DNA from: Candidatus Dormiibacterota bacterium
GTDB taxonomy: Bacteria; Chloroflexota; Dormibacteria; Dormibacterales; Dormibacteraceae
Direction: 5' to 3'
Assembly (NCBI GenBank): GCA_003169845.1
Contig: PNAG01000011.1
Span: forward strand, 93,044-157,043
DNA: 64,000 nt
Shown: positions 1 to 9,259 of the stretch, piece after piece
How the letters are laid out: each line of letters begins with the position of its first letter
Position numbering within the stretch: the first letter of the stretch is position 1
Program-made: the position numbers and the translations under genes
The notes under the pieces: model-generated
What the model saw: the letters and a program-made list of their open reading frames with translations, nothing else
Database searches by the model: none
Told to the model about the DNA's origin: nothing

Positions 1-1
1 T

Positions 2-2878
2 GGCAACCTCTGGTTCACCGAACTGTACGCCAACAGCATCGGACGGATCACGCCCGGCGGCGTGATCACCGAGTTTCCGATTCCGACCGCCGGTAGCTCC
101 CCCTCTGGCATCGCCGCCGGACCGGATGGCAACCTCTGGTTCACCGAACAAAGCGGCAACAAGGTCGGAAGGATCACGACCGCCGGTGCGATCACCGAGT
201 TCCCGATTCCAACCGCCGGTAGCTCCCCCTCTGGCATCGCCGCCGGACCGGATGGCAACCTCTGGTTCACTGAAGAGGTCGGCACGATCGGACGGATCAC
301 GACGGGAGGTGCGATCACCGAGTTCCCCATGTCCAGCTACAGCGGGCCCTCTGGCATCGCCGCCGGACCGGATGGCAACCTGTGGTTCACGGAACCAACC
401 GCCATCGGACGGATCACGACCGCCGGCGCGATCACCAGCTTCCCCATCCCGTCATCTGGCTTCCCCTCTGGCATCGCCGCCGGACCCGATGGCAACCTCT
501 GGTTCACCGAGACAAACCAAGGAGGCACCATGGGGAGCATTGGACGGATCACAACGGCAGGAGTGATCACCGAGTTCCCAATCTCCAGCTCCAGCTCCCC
601 CATTGGCATCACCGCCGGGCCTGACGGCAACCTCTGGTTCATCGAAGGATTCGACAACAGCATCGGGCGGATCACGACCGGCGGCGCGATCACTGAGTTC
701 CCCGTTCCGGGGGACCCTGGTGGCATCAGCGCCGGAGGGGACGGCAACCTCTGGTTCACCGAAGCTGCGGGCAAGATCGGACGGATCACGACCGCCGGAG
801 TGATCACCGAGTTTCTGATCCCTTCCGTCATTAGTCACCCCAATGCAATCGCCGCCGGACCCGATGGCAACCTTTGGTTCACCGAACAAAGCGGCAACAA
901 GGTTGGAAGGATCACGACCACCGGCGCGATCACCGAGTTCGCGATTCCGACCGCGGGTAGATCCCCTTCTGGCATCGCCGCCGGACCGGATGGCAATCTC
1001 TGGTTCACCGAATCTACTGGCAGTTACATCGGAAGGATCACGACCGCCGGCGTGATCACCGAGTTCCCGGCCACCGGCTTCCCCACTGGCATCACCGCCG
1101 GACCCGATGGCAACCTTTGGTTCACCGAATCTAGCGACTTCGGAGGCATCGGACGGATCACAACCGCCGGGGTGGTCACCACGTTTCCCATCCCGACCAC
1201 TACCGGTCAGCCGACTGGCATCGCCGCCGGGCCCGATGGCAACCTTTGGTTCACCGAACAAACCGCCAACAACATCGGGCGGATCACGACCGCCGGCGTG
1301 ATCACCGAGTTCCCCATCTCGACCGCCTCCGGCTTAGGCTCCCCTATTGGTATCGCTGCCGGACCGGATGGCAACCTCTGGTTCACCAACTACGGCCAGA
1401 ACATCGGGCAGATCACGACTGCCGGAGTGATCACCGAGTTTCCGGCCAGTGGCTTCCCCACTGGCATCGCCGCGGGACCCGACGGCAACCTCTGGTTCAC
1501 CGAACAGTTCGCGAATCAAATCGGGCGGATCAACACCGGGACCCTTTTGCCCGCGGTGGCAGTGCTTCCCGCCATGACCAACGGGGCTTATGGCGGCTAC
1601 ATCACGGCCGCCACGATCCAGAACACGGGCATGGCGCCTGCAGCCGTGCGCATCGATTACTTCGACCAGAACGGCGCGCCCGTCGGTACCGGGGACTCAA
1701 TCAGCAGCCTGCCGGTAAACGCGAGCTGGACGGTGCGCCAGGACAACGGCAACTCATTCCCCAGCAGTGGCGGTGACGCCGCCCAGGCCGGCTCGGCGGT
1801 GGTCTACAGCAGCCAGCCGGTGGCTGCCTTTGTCAATGAGTTCGCGCCAGGCAACGTCGGTGACGCAACCAGTTACAGCGGGGTGCAAGTGCCGAGCGGC
1901 GTGGGGCCGACTCTGTATGCGCCGACCATCGTCAACAATGCGTATGGCGGCTACACGACGGGCATCGGGTTGCTGAATGAGGGCAGCAGCGCAACCGACG
2001 TGACCATCAATTACCGCGATGGCAACGGTGTCGTGGTCAAGACCCAGAGCGTGACCGCCCTCGCAGCGCATGCGTATCAGGCGCTGTACAGCGGCGACGC
2101 AACTCTCGCTCTGCCGAGTGGCTTTGCCGGGACTGCGACCATCACCAGCTCGGCGGGCCAGTCGTTGGGGGCGGTCGTCAACGAGGTCGGACCGGGCGGG
2201 CAGTTCAGCTCTTACGATGCCGTGCCCTCTGGCGGGACGGCGCTCAATGCGCCGGTGGCGCTGAACAACGCGTTTGGCGGCTACTACACCGGGATGGGAA
2301 TTCAGAACACCACGGGGACCGCCGGCTCGGTGACGGTCACCTACTACGACGCCTCAGGGACACCGACGGTCAAGAGCTTCGGCATTTCCGCTAATGGCTC
2401 GTTGGGCGTCTACCAGGGCAGCGCCACCGACGGGCCGGCGGTCGGGCCTTACACGGCGACGATCACGAGCTCGGTCGCCATCGCCGCGATCGTCAACGAG
2501 GTTGCGCCTTCGAGCACCAGCGCCAAGCAGTCGACCTCTTACAACGCCTTCAACGCCGGCAGCGCCAGCCTCAACCTGCCGCTGGTCGAGAACGCAGGCA
2601 GCGACCCCTGGAACACAGGTGAAGGGATCATGAACACCGGCACCGCCAGCACCACGGTTACTGTCAACTACTTCAACACCGCCAGCGGAGCAGCCGTCGG
2701 CACACCACAGTCGCTAACGCTGTCGCCACATGCGTTCTGGGGTCTTTACCAGCCGACCGGCGGACTTCCCGGCGGAACTCGGGCGACGGCGGTGATCACC
2801 ACATCCTCCGGCGGCCAGGTGGCTGCGATCTGCAACGAGAGCAGCACGACCACGTTCATGAGCTACGACGGCCAGTAG
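2..2878 (+). CDS. Surface protein: Vgb-like propeller head plus conserved tail (5' end outside window)
   Basis: The reading frame is open from base 2, so the gene starts upstream; the GTG at 62 is internal to a repeat. The head shows 13 repeats of about 42 residues built on GPDGNLWFTE...IGRITTAG, the repeat of virginiamycin B lyase (Vgb/streptogramin lyase) beta-propellers. Vgb itself has one seven-bladed propeller; 13 visible repeats fit two propellers with one blade cut off. Only one His (in SHPN, near base 835) is visible in the head, so the His/Glu metal site known from Staphylococcus Vgb seems absent and lyase activity is unlikely. The shared tail runs from about base 1559 (AVLPAM) to the MSYDGQ end. 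It is the first member of the same-strand array and lies 24 bases before the next gene. A binding or structural surface role is inferred. Confidence 0.9.
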   Translation, partial: GNLWFTELYANSIGRITPGGVITEFPIPTAGSSPSGIAAGPDGNLWFTEQSGNKVGRITTAGAITEFPIPTAGSSPSGIAAGPDGNLWFTEEVGTIGRITTGGAITEFPMSSYSGPSGIAAGPDGNLWFTEPTAIGRITTAGAITSFPIPSSGFPSGIAAGPDGNLWFTETNQGGTMGSIGRITTAGVITEFPISSSSSPIGITAGPDGNLWFIEGFDNSIGRITTGGAITEFPVPGDPGGISAGGDGNLWFTEAAGKIGRITTAGVITEFLIPSVISHPNAIAAGPDGNLWFTEQSGNKVGRITTTGAITEFAIPTAGRSPSGIAAGPDGNLWFTESTGSYIGRITTAGVITEFPATGFPTGITAGPDGNLWFTESSDFGGIGRITTAGVVTTFPIPTTTGQPTGIAAGPDGNLWFTEQTANNIGRITTAGVITEFPISTASGLGSPIGIAAGPDGNLWFTNYGQNIGQITTAGVITEFPASGFPTGIAAGPDGNLWFTEQFANQIGRINTGTLLPAVAVLPAMTNGAYGGYITAATIQNTGMAPAAVRIDYFDQNGAPVGTGDSISSLPVNASWTVRQDNGNSFPSSGGDAAQAGSAVVYSSQPVAAFVNEFAPGNVGDATSYSGVQVPSGVGPTLYAPTIVNNAYGGYTTGIGLLNEGSSATDVTINYRDGNGVVVKTQSVTALAAHAYQALYSGDATLALPSGFAGTATITSSAGQSLGAVVNEVGPGGQFSSYDAVPSGGTALNAPVALNNAFGGYYTGMGIQNTTGTAGSVTVTYYDASGTPTVKSFGISANGSLGVYQGSATDGPAVGPYTATITSSVAIAAIVNEVAPSSTSAKQSTSYNAFNAGSASLNLPLVENAGSDPWNTGEGIMNTGTASTTVTVNYFNTASGAAVGTPQSLTLSPHAFWGLYQPTGGLPGGTRATAVITTSSGGQVAAICNESSTTTFMSYDGQ

Positions 2879-2902
2879 GAAACGAACCTGAGGAGTTGGC
2901 GT

Positions 2903-5900
2903 GTGGTTTTCTGTGCCGCCCTGTTGGCCGGAGGGTCAACGATGGTGGTCCCGCCTGCGCTGGCGGCCAGCTCACCGCTGACGTGGGCCGCGCCAGTGCG
3001 CGTCGACCACCAGCCGCCGTTTGTTGGTAATTTCATGAGTGGCGTGTCATGCGCCAGCACCAGCCTCTGCGTCGCAGTGGACGGCAGTGGCAACGTAATC
3101 ACCTCCAGCAACCCCACCGGGGGGGCAGCGGCCTGGACGGTGACGAACGCGGACGGCACCAATGGTCTGACAGGGGTGTCCTGTCCCGGCAGTGGCCTCT
3201 GCGTCGCTGTGGGCGGCAGCGACGTGGTCGCCACGAGCAACCCGACCGGCGGGGCGGCGGTCTGGACGGTCGCCAGAGTTTTCTCCAACTACCTGCTCGG
3301 CGTGTCCTGCCCCAGCGTCGGACTCTGCGTTGCCGTGGATGCCTACGGCGGCGTCGTCAGCTCGATCAATCCCAGCGGGGGTGCGGCGGCCTGGACGCTG
3401 AGCGGCGTGGGCGGCCAACATCACCTATCAGGGGTGTCCTGTCCCAGCAGCAGCCTCTGCGTAGCCGTGGACAGCCTCGGGAACGTGCTCACTTCAGCCA
3501 ATCCCACCGGGGGGGCGGCCTGGACGGTGACCAACGTGGACGGCACCAATGCCCTGTCAGGCGTGTCGTGTCTCAGCAGCGGCCTCTGCGTCGCCGTTGA
3601 CGGCAGCGGCAACGTGGTCACCTCGACCAACCCCGCTGGGGCGGCGGGAGCCTGGACGGTGACCAATGCGGACGGCAACAACTCGCTGACAGGCGTGTCA
3701 TGTCCAATCAGTGGCCTATGCGTGGCCGTAGATCGCAGCGGTCGCGTCGTCACCTCCACCAATCCCACCGGGGGCGTGGCCGCCTGGACCGCAACCAACG
3801 TGAACGGCTCCAGCAATCTGAATGGGGTGTCGTGTTCCACGAGCGGCCCCTGCGTCGCCGTAGACAGTATCGGCAACGTGGTCACATCCACAAATCCCGT
3901 CGGGGGGGCGGCGGCCTGGACAGTGACTAATGTGGACGGAACCAGCTTTCCGACAGGCGTGTCCTGTCCCAGCACCAGCCTCTGCGTCGCCGTCGACCGC
4001 AGCGGCAACGTGGTCACATCCACGAATCCCATCGGGGGGCCGGCGGCATGGGCGGTGACCAACTTAGCTGGCACTGCACTATTCGGGGTGTCCTGTCCCA
4101 CCAGCAGCCTCTGCGTAGCCGTGGATGGCGCAAATATGGTCACCTCCACCGATCCCACCGGGGGATCTTCGGCCTGGATGGTGGCCAACGTGGACGCCTA
4201 CTTCAAGGACCTGTCAGGCGTGTCCTGTTCCAGCATCGGGTTCTGCGCCGCCGTGGACATCAGTGGCAACGTGCTCACCTCCACCGACCCCACCGCGGCG
4301 TCGACCTGGACGGTGACTAACGTGTACACCGACTTCTTAGATGTGTCCTGTCCTAGCAGCGGCCTTTGCGTCGCTGTGGACGGATATGGCGATGTGGTCA
4401 CATCCACAAATCCCGTCGGGGGGGCGACGGCCTGGACAGTGACCAACGTCGACGGTACAAAATCGCTGGCAGGCGTGTCCTGTCTCAGCAGCGGCCTCTG
4501 CGTTGCGGTGGACAATGGCGGCGACGTGATCACCTCCAGCAACCCGACCGGAGGGGCTGCTGCCTGGACGGTGACCAACGTGGACGGCACCAGCCCCCTG
4601 AACGGGGTGTCATGTTCGAGCAGCGGCCTCTGCGTGGCAGTGGACGTTGGCGGCAACGTGGTCACCTCCACCAATCCCACCGGGGGGACGACGGCTTGGA
4701 CGGTGGCCAACGTGGACGGCTCCAATCAACTGTCGGGCGTGTCCTGTCCCACCAGCGGCCTCTGCGTCGCCGTGGACAGCAGCGGCAACGTGGTCACCGG
4801 AACCGCCATCGCAACCACCACGGCGCTTGCGTCCTCGTCGAACCCGTCGCCGGTGGGCGGCAACGTGACCTATGCGGCGACCGTGTCGCCAACCCCTGAC
4901 GGAGGCACGGTGGCCTTCACCGACAACTCCGCCACCATCAGCGGCTGCGGCGCCGTCGCGGTCAACACCACCACCGGGATGGCAAGCTGCACGACAAGCT
5001 ACGGCGCGACAGGCAGCCATGCCATCGTCGTGGCATATAGCGGTGATGCGAGCTTCGCGACCTCCAACGGATCCCTTACTCAGATTGTGAATGCACCCAC
5101 TGTGGCGCAGGCTGTGCTGCCGGCGATGTCCAATGGCGCTTATGGCGGCTACGTCACCGCGGCCACAATCCAGAACACGGGCACTGGGCCGGCTAGCGTC
5201 CGGATCGACTACTTCGACCAGAACGGGGCGCCGGTCGGCGCCGGCGACTCGATCGCCAATCTTCCGGTGAACGCCAGCTGGACGGTGCGCCAGGACAACG
5301 GCAACTCATTCCCATCCAGCGGCGGCGATGCGGCCAGGGCGGGCTCGGCGGTGGTTTACAGCAGCCAGCCGGTGGCCGCCTTTGTCAACGAGTTCGCACC
5401 CGGCAACGTCGGGGACGCAACCAGCTACAGCGGAGTGCAGGTGGCGACCGGGGTGGGGGCGACGCTCTACGCGCCGACCATCGTTAACAATGCCTATGGC
5501 GGCTACACGACTGGCATCGGGCTGCTGAATGAGGGCGTCAGCACGACCGACGTGACCATCACCTATCGCAACGGCAGCGGCGCAGTGATCAACACCCAGA
5601 CCGTGCCCGCTCTGGCTGCCCATGCCTACCACGCGCTTTACAGCGGCGACACAACCCTCGCATTGCCCAACGGCTTTGCCGGGACGGCGACGATCACCAA
5701 CTCGGCGGCGCAGCCGCTGGGCGCCATTGTCAATGAGACCGGGCCGGGCGGGCAGTTCAGCTCCTATGACGCTGTGCCTTCGGGCAGCACGACCCTTTAC
5801 GCGCCGGCTGCGCTGCGAAACGCCTTCGGCGGCTTCAACACCGGTATGGGAATCGTGAACACAACCGGCACTACGGGCACGGTGACGATCACTTATTACG

Positions 5901-6424
5901 ACGCCTCAGGGACGCCGACCATCAACAGCTTCAACGTCCCCGCCGACGGCTACCTCGGCGTCTACCAGGGCACCGACATTCCAACCGACGGCGCCTACAC
6001 AGCCAAGATCACGAGCTCGGTCGCTATCGCGGCGATCGTCAACGAGGTCGCGGCTTCAACGACCAGCGCCCAGCAGTCGACCTCCTACAACACATTCAGC
6101 GCCGGCAAGGCAACCCTCAACCTGGCCCTGGTCGAGAACGCCGGTACCGACCCGTGGAACACGGGTGATGGGATCATGAACACCGGCACCGGCAGCACCA
6201 CGGTCACCGTCAATTACTTCAACACCGCAACCGGAGCATCAGTCGGCACCACACAGACGCAGTTGCTGGCGCCGAATGCGTTCTGGGGCCTCTACCAGCC
6301 GACCGGCGGGCTGCCCACAGGCCAGCGCGCGACGGCTGTGATCACCACCTCCTCCGGGGGGCAGGTGGCGGTGATCTGCAATGAGAGCAGCACGACCACC
6401 TTCATGAGCTACGACGGCCAGTAA
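2903..6424 (+). CDS. Surface protein: 14 Cys-pair repeats, one Ig-like domain, conserved tail
   Basis: 1173 residues. The start is GTG 2903, with AGGAG at 2891-2895 seven bases upstream. In other members of this leader family the homologous start lies seven codons further up, where this gene reads ACG (2882). A signal peptide covers residues 1-22. From residue about 47 there are 14 repeats of about 42 residues, each with SCPSSGLCVAVDGSGN, so two Cys seven apart per repeat; the count suits two seven-bladed propellers with one disulphide per blade. An Ig-like domain of the Big_3_5 type follows (about 634-730; PDGGTVAFTDN, Y-S-G-D motif), then the tail (737-1173). The same architecture recurs in the gene at 37295. 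Function is unknown; export and surface location are inferred from the signal peptide and repeats. Confidence 0.88.
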   Translation: MVFCAALLAGGSTMVVPPALAASSPLTWAAPVRVDHQPPFVGNFMSGVSCASTSLCVAVDGSGNVITSSNPTGGAAAWTVTNADGTNGLTGVSCPGSGLCVAVGGSDVVATSNPTGGAAVWTVARVFSNYLLGVSCPSVGLCVAVDAYGGVVSSINPSGGAAAWTLSGVGGQHHLSGVSCPSSSLCVAVDSLGNVLTSANPTGGAAWTVTNVDGTNALSGVSCLSSGLCVAVDGSGNVVTSTNPAGAAGAWTVTNADGNNSLTGVSCPISGLCVAVDRSGRVVTSTNPTGGVAAWTATNVNGSSNLNGVSCSTSGPCVAVDSIGNVVTSTNPVGGAAAWTVTNVDGTSFPTGVSCPSTSLCVAVDRSGNVVTSTNPIGGPAAWAVTNLAGTALFGVSCPTSSLCVAVDGANMVTSTDPTGGSSAWMVANVDAYFKDLSGVSCSSIGFCAAVDISGNVLTSTDPTAASTWTVTNVYTDFLDVSCPSSGLCVAVDGYGDVVTSTNPVGGATAWTVTNVDGTKSLAGVSCLSSGLCVAVDNGGDVITSSNPTGGAAAWTVTNVDGTSPLNGVSCSSSGLCVAVDVGGNVVTSTNPTGGTTAWTVANVDGSNQLSGVSCPTSGLCVAVDSSGNVVTGTAIATTTALASSSNPSPVGGNVTYAATVSPTPDGGTVAFTDNSATISGCGAVAVNTTTGMASCTTSYGATGSHAIVVAYSGDASFATSNGSLTQIVNAPTVAQAVLPAMSNGAYGGYVTAATIQNTGTGPASVRIDYFDQNGAPVGAGDSIANLPVNASWTVRQDNGNSFPSSGGDAARAGSAVVYSSQPVAAFVNEFAPGNVGDATSYSGVQVATGVGATLYAPTIVNNAYGGYTTGIGLLNEGVSTTDVTITYRNGSGAVINTQTVPALAAHAYHALYSGDTTLALPNGFAGTATITNSAAQPLGAIVNETGPGGQFSSYDAVPSGSTTLYAPAALRNAFGGFNTGMGIVNTTGTTGTVTITYYDASGTPTINSFNVPADGYLGVYQGTDIPTDGAYTAKITSSVAIAAIVNEVAASTTSAQQSTSYNTFSAGKATLNLALVENAGTDPWNTGDGIMNTGTGSTTVTVNYFNTATGASVGTTQTQLLAPNAFWGLYQPTGGLPTGQRATAVITTSSGGQVAVICNESSTTTFMSYDGQ

Positions 6425-6442
6425 CGCAAGACATTGACCCGT

Positions 6443-6459
6443 GCGGTCGATCGGACCGC
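6443..6459. repeat. Perfect inverted repeat upstream of the PQQ-type gene
   Basis: GCGGTC, a five-base spacer and GACCGC form a perfect 6-bp stem in the 96-base gap before the gene at 6521. No T-run follows, so it looks more like an operator or mRNA hairpin than a terminator. A 6-bp stem in GC-rich DNA can arise by chance. Confidence 0.3.
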
Positions 6460-6520
6460 TGAGCCGCGAATCGATGCGACAATCCGTCGTCGGAAGGGAA
6501 GGGAAGGGAGATTTGAACCA

Positions 6521-9259
6521 ATGAAGCGCGGGCGCGTGATTCTTCTTTGTGCCGCTCTGGTGGCGGCAGGATCAACGATGGTTTCGAGCCCGACTGCGCT
6601 CGCAAGCACAGCTCCATTCATGCGAGCCGCACCGGTGCGCGCCAGCTTGGTCTCATCCGATCCGGGGTGGTCGTCGTTTCAGCACGACGGCCAGATCTCG
6701 GGTGTCGACCCGGCGCAGCCGGTGGTGACCGGGGTCGGTGCCGGCTGGACGTCGCCGGCGCTTGATGGCCAGGTCGTGGCTCAACCTCTGGTCGTCTCTG
6801 GCCAGGTGCTCGTGGCCACCGAGAACAATTCGGTCTACGCGCTCAATGCGTCCACAGGGGCTGTCATCTGGCACGTAAACCTTGGCGCGGCGGAGCTGTC
6901 TTCAGCGTTACCCTGTGGCGACATCGGTCCTGTCGTGGGAATCTCGAGCACACCGGTCGTCGATACCGTGACGGGTGTCATTTACGTGGTGGCGCTGCTC
7001 GCGGGACCGCTGCTCCACCACCAGCTCTTCGCGCTGAGCACCGCGGACGGCAGCACCGCCTGGCAGCGCCCGATCGATGCTCCGGGCGCGGACCCCACGT
7101 ACCACAACCAGGAAGGCGCGCTGGCCCTATCGGTGGGGAACGTCTACGTTCCGTTCGGTGGTCGATGGGGCGCGTGCGGGAACTACACCGGCCGGGTGGT
7201 TGCGTCGGCTGAGGACGGCAACGGCGCGTTGCTCATTTACACCGTCCCAGTTACTGGACATGGCGCCGGCATCGGATCAGACAACGGCCCATGGGCGGCG
7301 GGCCCAAGCATCGACCCAGGCACGGGCGACCTCCTGGTCGCCACGGGGCCGGCTTATAACTACACGGTTGCGGACGGCGGCCAGAGCGTCCTGCGCTTGA
7401 CGCCGGCCCTGAACGAGGTCGACAGGTTCACCCTGTCCAACTGGCAGGTGCTCGACGCTACCAACATCGAGCTGAGCTCCGGGCCGGTGCTGGTAGGTGG
7501 CAACCGGGTGTTCGAGATGAGCCAATCCGGAACCGGGTACCTGCTCAACAGCGCCGCGCTGGGCGGTGTCGGAGGCGAGGTCTACTCCGGCCACCCGTGC
7601 CCGGGCGGCTCCGGCTCCGGCGCTGTTGCCGTCAAAGGCTCGGTGATCTATGTGCCCTGCACCAACGGCCTGGTAGCGCTGACTGTGGCCTCGGATGGGA
7701 ACTCGTTTAGCACCACCTGGTCGGGTCCGGCGGGTAATGCTGGGACGCCCATCGTCACGGGCGGCCAGGTGTGGAGCCTGTACGCAAGCGGGGACGTTTA
7801 CGCCCTTGATGCCGCCGCCGGCACGATCGACTTTCACACGACACTCGCACCGACTACGCCCAACGGCGGATTGGCTTCGGGCGCGGGGCATGTCTTCGTC
7901 CCGGTCAACTCGACGATCGTCGCCTACTCGCTCACCTCTGCGATGGCTGTCCTCCCGGCGGTATCCAACGGCGCATACGGAGGCTACGTCACGGCCGCCA
8001 CGATTCAGAACACCGGCGGTGCTGCCGCGAGCATCCACATCGCGTACTTCGACCAGAACGGCGCACCAGTTGGCGCCGGCGACACCAACATCAGCCTGCC
8101 CGTGAACGCGAGCTGGACGGTGCGCCAGGACAACGGCAACTCATTCCCGAGCAGCGGGGGGGATGCCGCGCAGGCTGGATCGGCGATCGTGTACTCGGAC
8201 CAGCCGGTGGCGGTGTTCGTCAACGAGTTCGCGCCCGGCAACATGGGTGATGCGACCAGCTACAGCGGACTCGGGATACCCGGTGGGGTGGGCGCCACGC
8301 TCTACGCCCCGACCATCGTCAACAACGCCTACGGCGGATACACAACGGGCATCGGCCTGGTGAATGAAGGCGGCAACCCGACCGACGTGACGATCACGTA
8401 TCGCGACGGCAGCGGCGCCGTGGTCAACACCCAAACGGTGAGCGCTCTGGCCGCCCACGCCTACCACGCCCTGTACAGCGGAGACACAACCCTGGCCCTG
8501 CCCAACGGCTTTGCCGGGACGGCGACGATCACGAGCTCGGCGGCTCAACCGCTGGGGGCGGTTGTCAACGAGACCGGACCCGGCGGGCAGTTCAGCTCCT
8601 ACGACGCGGTGGTCTCGGGCAGCACGAATCTGTTTGCCCCAGTAGCGCTGAACAACGCCTTCGGCGGCTACTACACCGGAATGGGGATCCAGAACACGAC
8701 TGGAAGCTCGGGCTCGGTGACCATCAACTACTACGACGCGAGCGGCACCGCCACCACGACCCTTGCGCCCATCGCCGCGAACGGCTACCTCGGCGTCTAC
8801 CAGGGCACTGATATCGCGACCCCAGGCCCCTACACGGCGACAATCACGAGCACGGTTGCCATCGCCGCAATCGTCAACGAGGTCGCGCCATCGAGCACCA
8901 GCTCCATGCAGTCGACGTCCTACAACACCTTCAGTGCCGGCAGCGCAACGCTCAATCTGCCGTTGGTCGAGAGCGCTGGCAGCGATCCCTGGAACACCGG
9001 TGAGGGGATCATGAACACCGGTACCGGCAGCACCACCGTCACTGTCAACTACTTCGACACAGCGACCGGCTCGGCGGTAGGCACACCCCAGGTGCAGGTG
9101 CTGGCGTCACATGCTTTCTGGGGTCTTTACCAGCCCACCGGGGGACTGCCGAGCGGGCAGCGCGCGACGGCGGCGGTCACGACATCATCCGGCGGCCAGG
9201 TCGCGGTGATCTGCAACGAGAGCAACACAACCACGTTCATGAGCTATGACGGTCAGTAA
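6521..9259 (+). CDS. Surface protein: PQQ-type beta-propeller head plus conserved tail
   Basis: 912 residues from ATG 6521, preceded by a purine-rich GGGAAGGGAG ten bases upstream. The open frame extends up to 6434, but the Met at 6521 starts a clean signal peptide (MKRGRVILLCAALVAAGS). Residues about 48-470 look like a PQQ-repeat propeller: WSSFQHDG, then GQVLVATENNSVYALN, STGAVIWHV, and later DVYALDAAAGTIDFHT. These are the A-x-T/N-G-x-x-x-W type blades seen in quinoprotein dehydrogenases and BamB. I see no clear dehydrogenase catalytic site, and several Cys are spread through the head. The tail runs 476-912. A non-enzymatic surface propeller is the likeliest reading; a cofactor-binding one cannot be excluded. 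Confidence 0.87.
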   Translation: MKRGRVILLCAALVAAGSTMVSSPTALASTAPFMRAAPVRASLVSSDPGWSSFQHDGQISGVDPAQPVVTGVGAGWTSPALDGQVVAQPLVVSGQVLVATENNSVYALNASTGAVIWHVNLGAAELSSALPCGDIGPVVGISSTPVVDTVTGVIYVVALLAGPLLHHQLFALSTADGSTAWQRPIDAPGADPTYHNQEGALALSVGNVYVPFGGRWGACGNYTGRVVASAEDGNGALLIYTVPVTGHGAGIGSDNGPWAAGPSIDPGTGDLLVATGPAYNYTVADGGQSVLRLTPALNEVDRFTLSNWQVLDATNIELSSGPVLVGGNRVFEMSQSGTGYLLNSAALGGVGGEVYSGHPCPGGSGSGAVAVKGSVIYVPCTNGLVALTVASDGNSFSTTWSGPAGNAGTPIVTGGQVWSLYASGDVYALDAAAGTIDFHTTLAPTTPNGGLASGAGHVFVPVNSTIVAYSLTSAMAVLPAVSNGAYGGYVTAATIQNTGGAAASIHIAYFDQNGAPVGAGDTNISLPVNASWTVRQDNGNSFPSSGGDAAQAGSAIVYSDQPVAVFVNEFAPGNMGDATSYSGLGIPGGVGATLYAPTIVNNAYGGYTTGIGLVNEGGNPTDVTITYRDGSGAVVNTQTVSALAAHAYHALYSGDTTLALPNGFAGTATITSSAAQPLGAVVNETGPGGQFSSYDAVVSGSTNLFAPVALNNAFGGYYTGMGIQNTTGSSGSVTINYYDASGTATTTLAPIAANGYLGVYQGTDIATPGPYTATITSTVAIAAIVNEVAPSSTSSMQSTSYNTFSAGSATLNLPLVESAGSDPWNTGEGIMNTGTGSTTVTVNYFDTATGSAVGTPQVQVLASHAFWGLYQPTGGLPSGQRATAAVTTSSGGQVAVICNESNTTTFMSYDGQ

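Noticed and set aside
2-1520. Tandem 126-base periodicity as a CRISPR or satellite
   Set aside because: Units are coding, in frame and diverged, without uniform short repeats and unique spacers.
2-1550. Functional streptogramin resistance lyase
   Set aside because: Too many repeats, an array-type tail, and no visible His/Glu catalytic set.
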